DNA of 64,000 nucleotides. Source: an uncultured Polaribacter sp. GTDB lineage: Bacteria; Bacteroidota; Bacteroidia; Flavobacteriales; Flavobacteriaceae. The notes under the pieces are model-generated. The model was not told the DNA's origin. It made no database searches and saw nothing but the letters and a program-made list of their open reading frames with translations. The translations under genes were made by a program, and so were the position numbers. Where the stretch lies: contig NZ_CANMBY010000001.1 in the NCBI RefSeq assembly GCF_947496195.1, forward strand, positions 992,001 to 1,056,000. The letters run 5' to 3'. Shown one piece after another: positions 8,274-18,075 of this stretch (within the stretch, counting starts at the first letter, position 1; each line of letters begins with the position of its first letter).

Positions 8274-10589
8274 ATGAAAAAGATTGTGTTCTTAATGGTA
8301 TTTTTAGGTTCACAGCTTTATGCTAAGGAGGTGAAAGATTTACAGTGCGAATCAAAAACAACTCCAACAGGTATTGTTATCAATAAACCTCATTTTAGTT
8401 GGACTTTTATCGGTGATGCTAAAAGTCCAAAACAAGGAGGATATAGAATTATGATGGCAACTTCGCCTGAAAAATTAAAATATCCAGACCTTTGGGATTC
8501 AGGGCCAACAAGTTCATCACAATCTAAAGACATACAATATTCAGGAGCACCTTTAAAAAACGGACAACGTGTGTATTGGAAGGTCATTATTTGGGGAAAT
8601 AATAGAGGTGCAGTGCATAGTGAGGTAACTTGGTTTGAAATGGGAAAAATAAAGAATCCTGAAAAAGCATTTCAGCCAAATGTTTTTTCTAAATCTAAAA
8701 AAGGTGTAACAAAAATCAATATAAATTGTAAAGATAAAGGCAGAACTTTTGAAGGAATTGGAGCAGTTAGTGCAGGTGCTTCCACAGATTTATTATACGA
8801 TTATGTAGATCCTGTTAGAAGTCAAATTTTAGACCTTTTGTTCAAACCAAAATTTGGTGCGGCTTTTCAACATTTAAAAGTAGAAATGGGTGGAGGAGAA
8901 AATTCCACTTGTGGATCAGAACCTTCACACGCATTTACCAAAGAAGAAGTGAAAAACCCTGTTTCTAGAGGATATGAATTTTGGTTGATGAAAGAAGCCA
9001 AAAATAGAAATTCAGATATGATTCTTGAATATCTGCCTTGGAGTTTTCCTGGGTGGTTAAAACCAAATATTTATACGCAAGAATCTGCAGATTATTTTGT
9101 TGCTTTTTTAGATGTTGCCAAAAAACAATGGGATTTAGACATAGATTGGGTATCTGCAGCAGAAAACGAAAATGATACAGATCGCGATTGGTTGGTAAAC
9201 CATATGAGACCTACTTTAGATGCTCGAGGTTATCAAAACGTAAAAATTCAAGGACCAGATGATAATAGTGGCGATTGGAAAATATTTAATGATTTAGAAA
9301 AAGACAAGGCCTTTGATAATGTAATAGAAGCTGTAGGTTATCATTACGTAACTGGAAGAGAATTTACGGATAATATGGTTGATGGTCGAGGAAGACCAAC
9401 AACAACAAAGGCAAAACAATCAGGAAAACCACTTTGGGCTAGTGAAGATTGGAGTTGGACAGGTAAAGATTGGGGTGGTGCAGGAGCTTTAAATTTAGCA
9501 CGATTATATAACAAATTTTACATTCGAGATCAAATAACAAAAACATTGATTTGGGCACCAATTGGTTCTATTTATAAGTCTGTAACTTGGGATAAAGCAG
9601 GTGCTATGAAAGCCAATGAACCTTGGAGTGGTTATTATGAAGTTTGGCCAACAATTTGGGCAACTGCACATACAACACAATTTGCAACGCCAGAAAATTG
9701 GCAATATTTAGACGAAGGGTGTGGTTTGTTTGATGCATCTACATATAAAGGAAGTGTGGTTACGCTTAAAGATAAAAACAGTGCCAATTGGAGTATGATT
9801 ATTTGTACTGAAGATTCAGAAACGTTAGAAGTAAACATCCAAAAAGGCTTGGCAAATGAAAAAGTATATGTTTGGAAATCTGACTCAGAAAATCAATTTG
9901 TAGAACTAGCCAGTATCATCCCTAAAAAGAAGTCATTTACCATTCAACTCGATCCTAAAAGTATCTATTCACTAACCACAACAACAGGTCAACAAAAAGG
10001 AACTTATGAAATTCCTAAGTCTAGAGCATTTCCATTTCCATATAAAGAAGATTATGAAGACAGAAAGGTTGGTGATTTACCAAAATATCACTCAGATCAA
10101 AAAGGAAGTTTTGAAATTGCTTTAAAAGAAGATGGAACCCATTGTTTAAAACAAGTTGCTCCAGAAGCTGGTTATGATTGGATGCGAATTTATAGAAGAC
10201 CCAATATAAAACCACATACGTTAATAGGTGATTTCAATTGGAGAAACTATACCTGTAGTGTAGATGTTTTAATAGCAGGTGGAAATGTAGAATTAGGTGG
10301 ACGAGTAAAAGGTAGCTTTTTGAACGGTTATCGATTTATGATAGCAAAAAACGGTAGTTGGAAGTTAATACATAACAAGAAAACTTTATCCAAAGGAAAT
10401 ATTGACGGTTTTGATGGTTCCATATGGCATCAATTAAAAATAAAACTCCAAGATAAAAACGTTGAGGTTTTTGTTGATAACAAATCTGTAACTAAAGCAA
10501 ATCACATTGTTAGTAGTGGTTATGTTTCTTTTGCGAGTTCTTATCATCATAATCTTTTTGATAATTTAGAAATAACAGCAAATGATTAA
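8274..10589 (+). CDS. GH59-like glycosidase (galactocerebrosidase fold) with N-terminal GH78-type domain
   Basis: Residues about 20-125 match the N-terminal fibronectin-like domain of alpha-L-rhamnosidases (ESKTTPTGI..NKPHFSW, GYRIMMATS, LKNGQRVYWKV). From about residue 155 the protein follows GH59 galactocerebrosidase: FEGIGAVSAG, RSQILDLLFKPKFGA, RGYEFWLMKEAK, LPWSFPGWL, EPWSGYY and a C-terminal lectin-like beta domain. The putative acid/base is Glu299 (in AENEND) and nucleophile Glu391 (in ASEDW), numbering from ATG 8274. That start is chosen because MKKIVFLMVFLGSQLYA is a typical signal peptide; an in-frame ATG at 8226, one base after the GH2 stop, would add 16 residues. It shares a short overlap with the next gene. 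A beta-galactosidase-like action on the algal glycan is inferred. Confidence 0.87.
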   Translation: MKKIVFLMVFLGSQLYAKEVKDLQCESKTTPTGIVINKPHFSWTFIGDAKSPKQGGYRIMMATSPEKLKYPDLWDSGPTSSSQSKDIQYSGAPLKNGQRVYWKVIIWGNNRGAVHSEVTWFEMGKIKNPEKAFQPNVFSKSKKGVTKININCKDKGRTFEGIGAVSAGASTDLLYDYVDPVRSQILDLLFKPKFGAAFQHLKVEMGGGENSTCGSEPSHAFTKEEVKNPVSRGYEFWLMKEAKNRNSDMILEYLPWSFPGWLKPNIYTQESADYFVAFLDVAKKQWDLDIDWVSAAENENDTDRDWLVNHMRPTLDARGYQNVKIQGPDDNSGDWKIFNDLEKDKAFDNVIEAVGYHYVTGREFTDNMVDGRGRPTTTKAKQSGKPLWASEDWSWTGKDWGGAGALNLARLYNKFYIRDQITKTLIWAPIGSIYKSVTWDKAGAMKANEPWSGYYEVWPTIWATAHTTQFATPENWQYLDEGCGLFDASTYKGSVVTLKDKNSANWSMIICTEDSETLEVNIQKGLANEKVYVWKSDSENQFVELASIIPKKKSFTIQLDPKSIYSLTTTTGQQKGTYEIPKSRAFPFPYKEDYEDRKVGDLPKYHSDQKGSFEIALKEDGTHCLKQVAPEAGYDWMRIYRRPNIKPHTLIGDFNWRNYTCSVDVLIAGGNVELGGRVKGSFLNGYRFMIAKNGSWKLIHNKKTLSKGNIDGFDGSIWHQLKIKLQDKNVEVFVDNKSVTKANHIVSSGYVSFASSYHHNLFDNLEITAND

Positions 10590-11757
10590 AAATTTAATAG
10601 TCTTATTTCTCATAATTTGTTTTAGCAACTGTAATTCTGCGCAAGATATCTCAGGAAAAATAAGAGTTATAGAATATCAGGATTTGGAAAATCAAAAAAA
10701 TCTGATCAAAAACGGTGATAAAAAAGCAGTTGATAGTTTCAATAAGCTGATTAAACAAGCTCATAAATTATTAGAATGTAAACTTTTTTCTGTAGTAAAT
10801 AAAACTGGAGTTCCACCAAGTGGAAACAAACACGATTATATGAGTATTGGCCCTTATTGGTGGCCAAATCCAAATTCAGAAAATGGTTTGCCTTATATCA
10901 GAAAAGATGGAGAAATAAACCCAGAAACCAGAAATAATGCCACAGATTATGTAGAGAAAAATAACTTTATTTCTACTGTAAAAACACTTACTAAGGCATA
11001 CTATTATAGTAATGATAAGAAATATGCTGATAAAGGAATGCAACTTATTAAAGCTTGGTTTTTAGACGATACAACTAAGATGAATCCGAATGTAAATTTC
11101 GGACAATATGTTCCAGGACGATCAGAGGGAAGGTGTTTTGGTATTCTAGAATTTAAAGGAATTGAGGGAGTGCTAAAATTTTTAGAATTAACAAAAGACC
11201 AAAACATTCTTGATAAAAAAATAGAAAAAGGGATGCTAAATTGGCTTACTGAATATGCAAATTGGTTACAAAAAAGCAAACTTGGTAAAAAAGAAGCCAC
11301 TAGAGAAAATAATCACGGAACTTATTATGATATTCAATTGCTGAATATTTTGTTGTATTTAAATCGAATTGAAGAGGTAAAAGAGTATCTAACAACAATT
11401 ACAACAGCAAGAATATTTCAACAAATTGAGCCAGATGGAAGTCAGCCTAAAGAACTTGCCAGAACAAAATCGTATTCATATACAGTTATGAATTTGAGCG
11501 GATTTTTAGAGCTCGTAAAATTAGGACAAAAAGTTGGTGTAAACCTGTGGAATGTGGCATCTGAAGATGGCAGAAGTATCAAAAAAGGATATCAATATAT
11601 GTTGCCTTATCTCACTAAGGAAAAAGAATGGAAGCTTCCGCAAATTGTAGATAAAAAGCATTCTGAAGATAAGTTAATTTCAGATTTAAAATATATTAAA
11701 CGAGATTTAAATGATAACTCTTTTGACAAAGCACTTGATTTAATTAAAAATAAATAA
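10582..11757 (+). CDS. Alginate-lyase-fold protein (Alginate_lyase domain, PL5/PL38-like)
   Basis: This exported protein (signal peptide 1-21, ending NSAQ) has the (alpha/alpha) barrel of the Alginate_lyase Pfam family. Diagnostic segments are SIGPYWWPNP (88-97), GQYVPGRSEGR (174-184), the catalytic-type ENNHGTYYD (242-250) with Asn244/His245/Tyr248-249, and an RTKSYSYT stretch near 300. Enzymes of this fold cleave uronic-acid polymers by beta-elimination (polymannuronate, glucuronan). In an ulvan-type locus it may act on glucuronate-containing oligosaccharides rather than alginate. Length (391) is normal for the family. It overlaps the GH59-like gene by 8 bp, so translation is probably coupled. 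PL38 is my best family guess; the substrate is not determined. Confidence 0.85.
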   Translation: MIKNLIVLFLIICFSNCNSAQDISGKIRVIEYQDLENQKNLIKNGDKKAVDSFNKLIKQAHKLLECKLFSVVNKTGVPPSGNKHDYMSIGPYWWPNPNSENGLPYIRKDGEINPETRNNATDYVEKNNFISTVKTLTKAYYYSNDKKYADKGMQLIKAWFLDDTTKMNPNVNFGQYVPGRSEGRCFGILEFKGIEGVLKFLELTKDQNILDKKIEKGMLNWLTEYANWLQKSKLGKKEATRENNHGTYYDIQLLNILLYLNRIEEVKEYLTTITTARIFQQIEPDGSQPKELARTKSYSYTVMNLSGFLELVKLGQKVGVNLWNVASEDGRSIKKGYQYMLPYLTKEKEWKLPQIVDKKHSEDKLISDLKYIKRDLNDNSFDKALDLIKNK

Positions 11758-11764
11758 TCTACCA

Positions 11765-14700
11765 ATGAGAAACAGAAACTTCCTTTTTGTATTTATTCTA
11801 GCTGTGTTTGGTCTATTTATACAATGTAAAAACACTACAAAAGGTTCTAAGATAAAAGTTGATTTGGTAGCAGGATTTCAAAATCCACCAAATCAAGCCA
11901 AAGCCAGAACTTGGTGGCATTGGATAAGTGGAAACATTTCTAAATCAGGCATCACAAAAGATTTAGAAGCAATGAAGTCTGTGGGTATTCAAGAAGCGCA
12001 ATTATTCAATGTGCATTTGGGTTTTCCAAAAGGCGGAATTACCTATTTAAGCGAAGAATGGCTAGATTTATTTCATTTTGCAGCGTCAGAAGCAAAACGT
12101 TTAGATTTAGAATTGGCATTTCATAATAGCGCAGGTTGGTCTTCTTCTGGTGGACCTTGGGTTACCGAAGAAAATGCAATGCAAACTGTAGTTTTTAGTG
12201 AGCTTATTGTTGACGGAGAACAAGATTTTAAAGGTAAAATTCCCAAACCTAAAATTAAATTTAGTTACTACAAAGACATTGCTGTTTTAGCGTTTCCTAA
12301 ACCTAAAAAAGCTGTAAAAATTGATGGATTAGATTATAAAATATTATCAGATAGAATCAGAAATCATTTGTTGCCAGATACTAAGGAAATTCCAAAGAAT
12401 GCTGTTGTACAAAAAGAAAGTATTATAGACATTACTTCTAAGTTGAATAAAGAAGGAATTTTAGAATGGAAAGTACCAAAAGGAGAATGGGTAATTCTAC
12501 GAATTGGACATACGCCAAATGGCGCAAAAAATAGACCAGCTGTAGATGGTGGTCATGGTTTAGAAGTAGATAAAATGTCTAAAGTTGCATTAGATAATTA
12601 TTGGAACAAAGGTGTACAGCCCATTTTAAATAAATTAGGAGATTTAGTAGGAGAAACTGTAAACAATTGTTTGATTGATAGTTACGAAGTAGGTTCGCAA
12701 AATTGGACTGCAGGTTTTGAGCATCAATTTAAAGAACTAAGAGGATATAATTTAACATCGTATTTACCAACTTTAGCAGGCTATTATGTAGAAAGTGGAG
12801 AAATTACAGAGCGTTTTCAATGGGATTTTAGAAGAACTATTGGCGATTTAATTGCTGAAAACTATTATGGATATTTTGCAGAATTGTGCCATAAAAACAA
12901 ATTAAAATTTTCTGTAGAACCTTATTGGGGGCCTTTTGATAATATGCAAGTTGGTGCAAAAGGCGATATTGTAATGTGCGAGTTTTGGAGTGGAGGTTAT
13001 CCGTTTTTTGATTCGTCAAAATTTGTGTCTTCTATTGCTCATTTAAACGGAACTAGTATTGTTGGTGCAGAATCCTTTACAGGAATTGGAGGTTGGGACA
13101 AACACCCAGCAACTATAAAATCTATTGGCGATAAAGCTTGGGCAGAAGGCATTACACGTTTTATATTTCATTCGTACGTGCATCAACCTTGGGATATTGG
13201 ACCAGGAATGGCGCTAAGTTATCACGGTTTTGATTTTAATCGTTTGAATACTTGGTGGAAGCAAAGCAAAAGCTATCTAGATTATATCGCTAAATCGCAA
13301 TATTTATTACAACAAGGCACTAATGTTGCAGATGTATTGGTGTTTACTGGAGATTCTTCTCCAAACACCGCTTTTTTATTACCAGAGTTGAAGAAATCTG
13401 GTTATGATTATGATTTGATTGGAGCCAATAAACTAGCAGAATTATATGTAAAAAAAGGAAAAATCGTTACGAAATTTGGTGTAGCCTATGAAGTGTTACT
13501 TTTACCAGAAAGTGATTGGATAACGCCTAAAACCTTAAAAATAATAGAGGCTTTGGTTAAAGATGGAGCCAAAATTATTGGGAAAAAACCAAAACAATCT
13601 CCAAGTTTAACCAATTATCCACAGAACGATGTTGTTATTAATAATACTGCTAAAAAACTTTGGGATTCTAATTCGATTAAGGATATTTCAATCAATCAAT
13701 TTTTAGAAGAAAATAAAATTACACCAGATTTTTCAGTTGATAAAGGCAGTAAAGACGACATTAGTTTTATTCATAGAAAAACAGCAGAAGCAGATCTTTT
13801 TTTTATCGCCAATACAAAAAAAGAAAGCAGAGTAATAGTTGGAAGATTTAGAATAAAAGACAAACAACCTGAACTATGGAATGCAGAAACAGGAGATATT
13901 AAAAAAGTAGTTGTTTGGAAAAGTAATGAAGATGGAACCATAAGTATTCCTTTAAATTTAGATAGTGAACAATCCATTTTTGTCATTTTTAAAGAAAATT
14001 CAGAAGATAAAAATCACATTGTAAAAGCTGATGTAAAATTAGAAAAACCAACACCAACACCTTTATCCAACTTAAAAATAGTCAAAGCAGAATATGGTAA
14101 TTTTTTACAAGAAGGATTGATAGATATTACAGATAAAGTAGAAAAAGTTGTAAAAAACGGAAAAGTAAACTTTAAAATGTCTAGAGCCTTTTGCGATTGT
14201 GACCCTGCAATGGGGTATGTAAAAGAGTTTAGAATGGAATATCAAATTGGTGATAAAGTCGAACATATTCATGCTGAAGAAAGAGAGGTAGTTAGCATTG
14301 ATGCTGGTAATCAATCACTCAAAATAATTTCTGCGGTATTTGGCAAATTCAAAGCAGAAACCAAAGGAGTTCCTAAAAACTTTGAAGCTTTTGATGTTAC
14401 CGAAAACATTCAAAAACAAGTAAGTACGGGTAATTTGAACATTAAAATTACTGACAATTTAGTTGGAGGAAAAACTCTTAAAAACCAAAACAATTTCTTA
14501 AAAATCACTTTTGAAACTGATGGAAATTTAAGAACCGCTATAATTCCAGAAGGCGAATTTTTGAACTTAAACAGATCTGAACCTTCTTCAGAAATATACA
14601 AGGATAATGGTAATATCATTTGGAAAGCACCTTTTTCTGGAAGTTTATCCTATACAACTTCCTCAGGAAAATCAAAAAAAGTAGCTGTAGAAGTTCCAAA

Positions 14701-15265
14701 ACCTATTGAGCTTTCAAAGGATTGGCAAGTTACTTTTCCTTTAAAAAACGGATCATCAATTAAAAAGAATTATAAAACATTAAAGTCTTGGTCAGAAGCT
14801 TCTGAAGAAGAAATTCAATATTTTTCTGGAACTGCGATTTATGAAAAGGAATTTACGCTAACTAAACAACAATTAGGAAAAGAATATGCTTATGAATTGG
14901 ATTTAGGCAGTGTTTCAATAATTGCAGAAGTTTTTATCAACAATAAAAAAGTAAGCACTTTGTGGAAAGCACCTTTTAGAGTAGCTATTGATGATTATCT
15001 AAAAAAAGGCAATAATAGGTTAAAAATAAAAATCACCAATTTATGGGTAAATCGTTTAATTGGGGATGAAAAACACCCTTTAGATTACAAACGAAGAGGT
15101 ACAAAAACCAAAGTCCTTCCTAGTTGGTTGTCAAATCCAGAAACTCGCAATTCTAAAAGACAAACCTTCTCCTCTTGGAAACATTGGAGTAAAAATGATG
15201 AATTAAAAATTTCTGGACTTTTAGGCCCTGTAAAGATTCAATTTTATAAAAAAGTAAAGCTTTAA
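11765..15265 (+). CDS. GH106-type alpha-L-rhamnosidase, exported
   Basis: This large enzyme would remove alpha-linked L-rhamnose from oligosaccharides. The N-terminus is a signal peptide ending FIQCKN with Cys22 as a possible lipid anchor. Family signs are KARTWWHWISGN (46-57), ITKDLEAMKSVGIQEAQLFNV, HNSAGWSSSGGPW, FSVEPYWGPFD and GAESFTGIGGWDKHP in the catalytic region (~40-600). The C-terminal ~130 residues form a GH2-like jelly roll (LSKDWQVTF...YELDLGSVSIIAEVFINNKKVSTLWKAPF is the region, residues ~980-1110). At 1166 residues it fits GH106. It lies between the alginate-lyase-fold gene (7 bp gap) and the ulvan lyase gene (1 bp gap). Rhamnose release here would feed the operon at 31701. Confidence 0.9.
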   Translation: MRNRNFLFVFILAVFGLFIQCKNTTKGSKIKVDLVAGFQNPPNQAKARTWWHWISGNISKSGITKDLEAMKSVGIQEAQLFNVHLGFPKGGITYLSEEWLDLFHFAASEAKRLDLELAFHNSAGWSSSGGPWVTEENAMQTVVFSELIVDGEQDFKGKIPKPKIKFSYYKDIAVLAFPKPKKAVKIDGLDYKILSDRIRNHLLPDTKEIPKNAVVQKESIIDITSKLNKEGILEWKVPKGEWVILRIGHTPNGAKNRPAVDGGHGLEVDKMSKVALDNYWNKGVQPILNKLGDLVGETVNNCLIDSYEVGSQNWTAGFEHQFKELRGYNLTSYLPTLAGYYVESGEITERFQWDFRRTIGDLIAENYYGYFAELCHKNKLKFSVEPYWGPFDNMQVGAKGDIVMCEFWSGGYPFFDSSKFVSSIAHLNGTSIVGAESFTGIGGWDKHPATIKSIGDKAWAEGITRFIFHSYVHQPWDIGPGMALSYHGFDFNRLNTWWKQSKSYLDYIAKSQYLLQQGTNVADVLVFTGDSSPNTAFLLPELKKSGYDYDLIGANKLAELYVKKGKIVTKFGVAYEVLLLPESDWITPKTLKIIEALVKDGAKIIGKKPKQSPSLTNYPQNDVVINNTAKKLWDSNSIKDISINQFLEENKITPDFSVDKGSKDDISFIHRKTAEADLFFIANTKKESRVIVGRFRIKDKQPELWNAETGDIKKVVVWKSNEDGTISIPLNLDSEQSIFVIFKENSEDKNHIVKADVKLEKPTPTPLSNLKIVKAEYGNFLQEGLIDITDKVEKVVKNGKVNFKMSRAFCDCDPAMGYVKEFRMEYQIGDKVEHIHAEEREVVSIDAGNQSLKIISAVFGKFKAETKGVPKNFEAFDVTENIQKQVSTGNLNIKITDNLVGGKTLKNQNNFLKITFETDGNLRTAIIPEGEFLNLNRSEPSSEIYKDNGNIIWKAPFSGSLSYTTSSGKSKKVAVEVPKPIELSKDWQVTFPLKNGSSIKKNYKTLKSWSEASEEEIQYFSGTAIYEKEFTLTKQQLGKEYAYELDLGSVSIIAEVFINNKKVSTLWKAPFRVAIDDYLKKGNNRLKIKITNLWVNRLIGDEKHPLDYKRRGTKTKVLPSWLSNPETRNSKRQTFSSWKHWSKNDELKISGLLGPVKIQFYKKVKL

Positions 15266-15266
15266 A

Positions 15267-16709
15267 ATGATACTAAATAAACACTTTTTCAAAATACTAT
15301 TTATTTGTTTTTGTTTTTTAGGATGTGCATCAAGAACTAATGATACCAGAGTAAATAAAGAAGAAAATCAAATGGTTGACTACTTTGCAGACAACGGTTT
15401 TGGAAATGCAGTTGCTATTGTACAACATCCATCAGGAGTATATCATAAAGGAATAACTTATGTGGCGTATCAAGGTTCCTTAGAAGACCCTTATGTAGCC
15501 TCTTATAATCATAATACAAAAGAATGGAAAGGTCCATTTAAAGCTGGAGTTAGCCAAATGGGTAAAGATCCAAATCGAAAGAAAAAGATAGATAATCATG
15601 GCAAGCCAGCACTTCTTATAGATGATGCAGGATATATTCATATTGCATTTGGAGGTCATGGAGGAACACGTGAAGATGGAGACAATCCTTTAGGAAATCA
15701 TCATTATGGAAAAAACCTACATGCAGTTTCTAAAAAACCTTTAGACATTTCTGCTTGGGAAACCTTAGATAATATTTCCATATTTGGTACCTATAGCCAG
15801 TTTGTAAAAATGGATAATGGAGATATTTATTTGTTTTATAGACATGGAGCGCATAGAAGTAATTGGGTATATCAAAAATCTACAGACAATGGAGTTACTT
15901 TTAACGAGCCAGTTTCCTTTTTAAAACATAAACGTCAGCAAAAAATAGAAGCTGAAGATTCTTGGTATCCTTGGGTAAGTAAAGGAAATGGAGATGATAT
16001 TATTGTAGCATTCGATTATCATATTTGCAGAGACAACAAAAATAGTCAAGATGTAAGAGGACACATTCCAGAAAGGCATAATTTGTATTATATGGTTTTT
16101 GATACAAAAAAAGATATTTGGAAAAATGTTAAAAATGAATCATTAGAAATGCCTTTAACTAAAGAAATGGCAGACGAAAAAGCACTGGTAAATAAGATAC
16201 CAAACGATTGGACTTTTCAGGCGATTGCAGATGTAGATCCTAATGGAAATCCGCAAGTTATTGTGCTAGTTGGGCCAGATATTGGTGCTAAAAGAAGCGG
16301 TCCAAAACGATTACAACACTATAGATGGAATGGACAAGACTGGTTGCAAAGTAAGAATACTGATTTGCCTAGAGGAAATGGAGATTTGGAAGTAACATCA
16401 GCAAAAGAAGTAAGTATTTATTTAGAAAGTGAAACAAACGATGATGTTGGCGAAATAAGCAGATGGGATAGTTTTGATGGAGGAGCTTCTTTTAAAAAGA
16501 ACCAAGTATTTTTAAGTATAGAAAATTCAGGATTTGTAATTTCTGCGCTTATTGATAACTCACATCCTGATGCTAGAATTATTGTTGGGCAAAAAGAAGA
16601 AGGCTCAGATTTTAGAAAAATGTATCTTGTAGGAGATAATGGACCCATAAAACGAAATAAAAAAGAATCAATACTTGAAAAACCAATAATAAAACAAACC
16701 AACAAATAA
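15267..16709 (+). CDS. BNR_4 beta-propeller polysaccharide lyase, PL25-type ulvan lyase
   Basis: This 480-residue lipoprotein (signal peptide with FLGC, Cys20) is a BNR_4 seven-bladed propeller such as found in ulvan lyase families PL24 and PL25. The five catalytic residues I recall for the PL25 enzyme PLSV_3936 (His123, His143, Tyr188, Arg204, Tyr246) have counterparts here, all with the same offset of 12: His111, His131, Tyr176, Arg192 and Tyr234. They lie in NHGKPALL, FGGHGGTRE, FGTYSQF, FYRHG and EDSWYPW. Such enzymes cut ulvan between rhamnose-3-sulfate and glucuronic or iduronic acid, leaving an unsaturated uronate. This is the strongest single clue to the locus substrate. The assignment uses remembered residue numbers, so a structure-based alignment would be decisive. 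Confidence 0.87.
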   Translation: MILNKHFFKILFICFCFLGCASRTNDTRVNKEENQMVDYFADNGFGNAVAIVQHPSGVYHKGITYVAYQGSLEDPYVASYNHNTKEWKGPFKAGVSQMGKDPNRKKKIDNHGKPALLIDDAGYIHIAFGGHGGTREDGDNPLGNHHYGKNLHAVSKKPLDISAWETLDNISIFGTYSQFVKMDNGDIYLFYRHGAHRSNWVYQKSTDNGVTFNEPVSFLKHKRQQKIEAEDSWYPWVSKGNGDDIIVAFDYHICRDNKNSQDVRGHIPERHNLYYMVFDTKKDIWKNVKNESLEMPLTKEMADEKALVNKIPNDWTFQAIADVDPNGNPQVIVLVGPDIGAKRSGPKRLQHYRWNGQDWLQSKNTDLPRGNGDLEVTSAKEVSIYLESETNDDVGEISRWDSFDGGASFKKNQVFLSIENSGFVISALIDNSHPDARIIVGQKEEGSDFRKMYLVGDNGPIKRNKKESILEKPIIKQTNK

Positions 16710-16724
16710 TAAATCTAACCTAAA

Positions 16725-18062
16725 ATGAAAACGATTAAAAAAATATATTTAGGAATATTTGCATTAAGCATTTTAATTTCTTGTGGAAAAGAAACTAAAA
16801 AAGAGACAGAAAGTACGTCTAGTAAAGCGCAAAATCAACCCAATATTGTATTCATTTTGTCTGATGATCAATCTTGGACAGATTATAGTTTTATGGGTGA
16901 TGAAAATATAGAAACCCCAAGAATAGATAAATTCGCTTCTGAAAGTTTAGCTTTTGAAAAAGGTTATGTACCCACACCTTTGTGTTCACCTTCTTTGGCA
17001 ACAATTATAACAGGTTTATATCCCAAAGATCATGGGGTTTTAGGAAATGATAAGGTCTATGATCGTATAAAAGGAGATCGTAAAACAAGTCAGAAAAATA
17101 GGGCAGAAGCATACAAACCTATCATTTCAGCATTTGAAAAACAAACCACATTGCCAGAAATGTTAAAAGAAAAAGGCTACTTGTCTTTTCAAACAGGAAA
17201 ATGGTGGCATGGAAACCACAAAGTTGGTGGTTTTGATTATGGAATGACTCATGGAAATCCTAAAAGAGGAGGAAGACATGGAGATTATGGTCTTAAAATA
17301 GGAAGAGAGGGTTTAGATACCATCAACAATTATGTAGATTTAGCATTAAAGGAGAAGAAACCTTTCTTTTTATGGTATGCACCTTTTTTACCTCACAGAC
17401 CTCATAATCCACCAAAGCATTTGTTCGAAAAATATAAAAAGAAAACAGACTCTGAGTATTTGGCAAAATATTGGGCAATGATAGAGTGGTTTGACGATTC
17501 TTGTGGTCAATTATTCGATTTAATAGAAGAAAAAGGATTGACCGAAAACACACTTTTTGTTTACGTGTGTGACAATGGCTGGAAACAAAATCCTGATAAA
17601 AGTGGGTATATGTCAGATTCTAAAAGAGCTCCATATGATATGGGAATTCGTACACCAATCATGTATAAATGGGCAGGTAAAATTACTCCAAAGATGGATA
17701 ATAAAACTGTGGTAAGTAGTATAGATATGATACCTACAGTTTTAGATATTTTAAATATAAAAAAACCTGACAATTTACCAGGAATAAGTGTCTTAGACAC
17801 AGAAGCATTAAATAAGCGTAAAGGTATTTTCGGAGAAGTGTATGCACACGATTTTGACACGATTGAAAATAGTATGTTTTACAATATGGCTATTTTCCCT
17901 CCTTACAAAATTATCGTTCCAGATCCAGTTAGAAAGAAAGGTGAAGTTGTTCAATTGTTTAATATAAATGAAGACCCTTATGAGAAAAAAAATATTGCAG
18001 CAAGTAATCCTGAAATTGTAAAAGAATTAAAAGAAAAAATAGCAGGATTTAGAGCTAATTAA
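16725..18062 (+). CDS. S1-family sulfatase lipoprotein with atypical CSPSL active-site motif
   Basis: This type I sulfatase would hydrolyse a sulfate ester on the glycan in the periplasm or at the cell surface. Lipobox LISC gives Cys20 as the anchor. Metal-site residues Asp47-Asp48 lie in LSDDQ; the formylglycine position is Cys87 in PLCSPSLATIITG. The usual motif is C-x-P/A-S-R; here the Arg is replaced by Leu91, while the downstream ATxxTG pattern is normal. TGKWWHG supplies the conserved lysine/histidine, and CDNGW replaces the more common SDHG. Length (445) is typical. It is preceded by the ulvan lyase gene (15 bp) and followed by another sulfatase. Maturation would still require Cys oxidation by a formylglycine-generating or radical SAM enzyme, not seen in this window. 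Confidence 0.93.
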   Translation: MKTIKKIYLGIFALSILISCGKETKKETESTSSKAQNQPNIVFILSDDQSWTDYSFMGDENIETPRIDKFASESLAFEKGYVPTPLCSPSLATIITGLYPKDHGVLGNDKVYDRIKGDRKTSQKNRAEAYKPIISAFEKQTTLPEMLKEKGYLSFQTGKWWHGNHKVGGFDYGMTHGNPKRGGRHGDYGLKIGREGLDTINNYVDLALKEKKPFFLWYAPFLPHRPHNPPKHLFEKYKKKTDSEYLAKYWAMIEWFDDSCGQLFDLIEEKGLTENTLFVYVCDNGWKQNPDKSGYMSDSKRAPYDMGIRTPIMYKWAGKITPKMDNKTVVSSIDMIPTVLDILNIKKPDNLPGISVLDTEALNKRKGIFGEVYAHDFDTIENSMFYNMAIFPPYKIIVPDPVRKKGEVVQLFNINEDPYEKKNIAASNPEIVKELKEKIAGFRAN

Positions 18063-18075
18063 AGAATTTGAAAAG

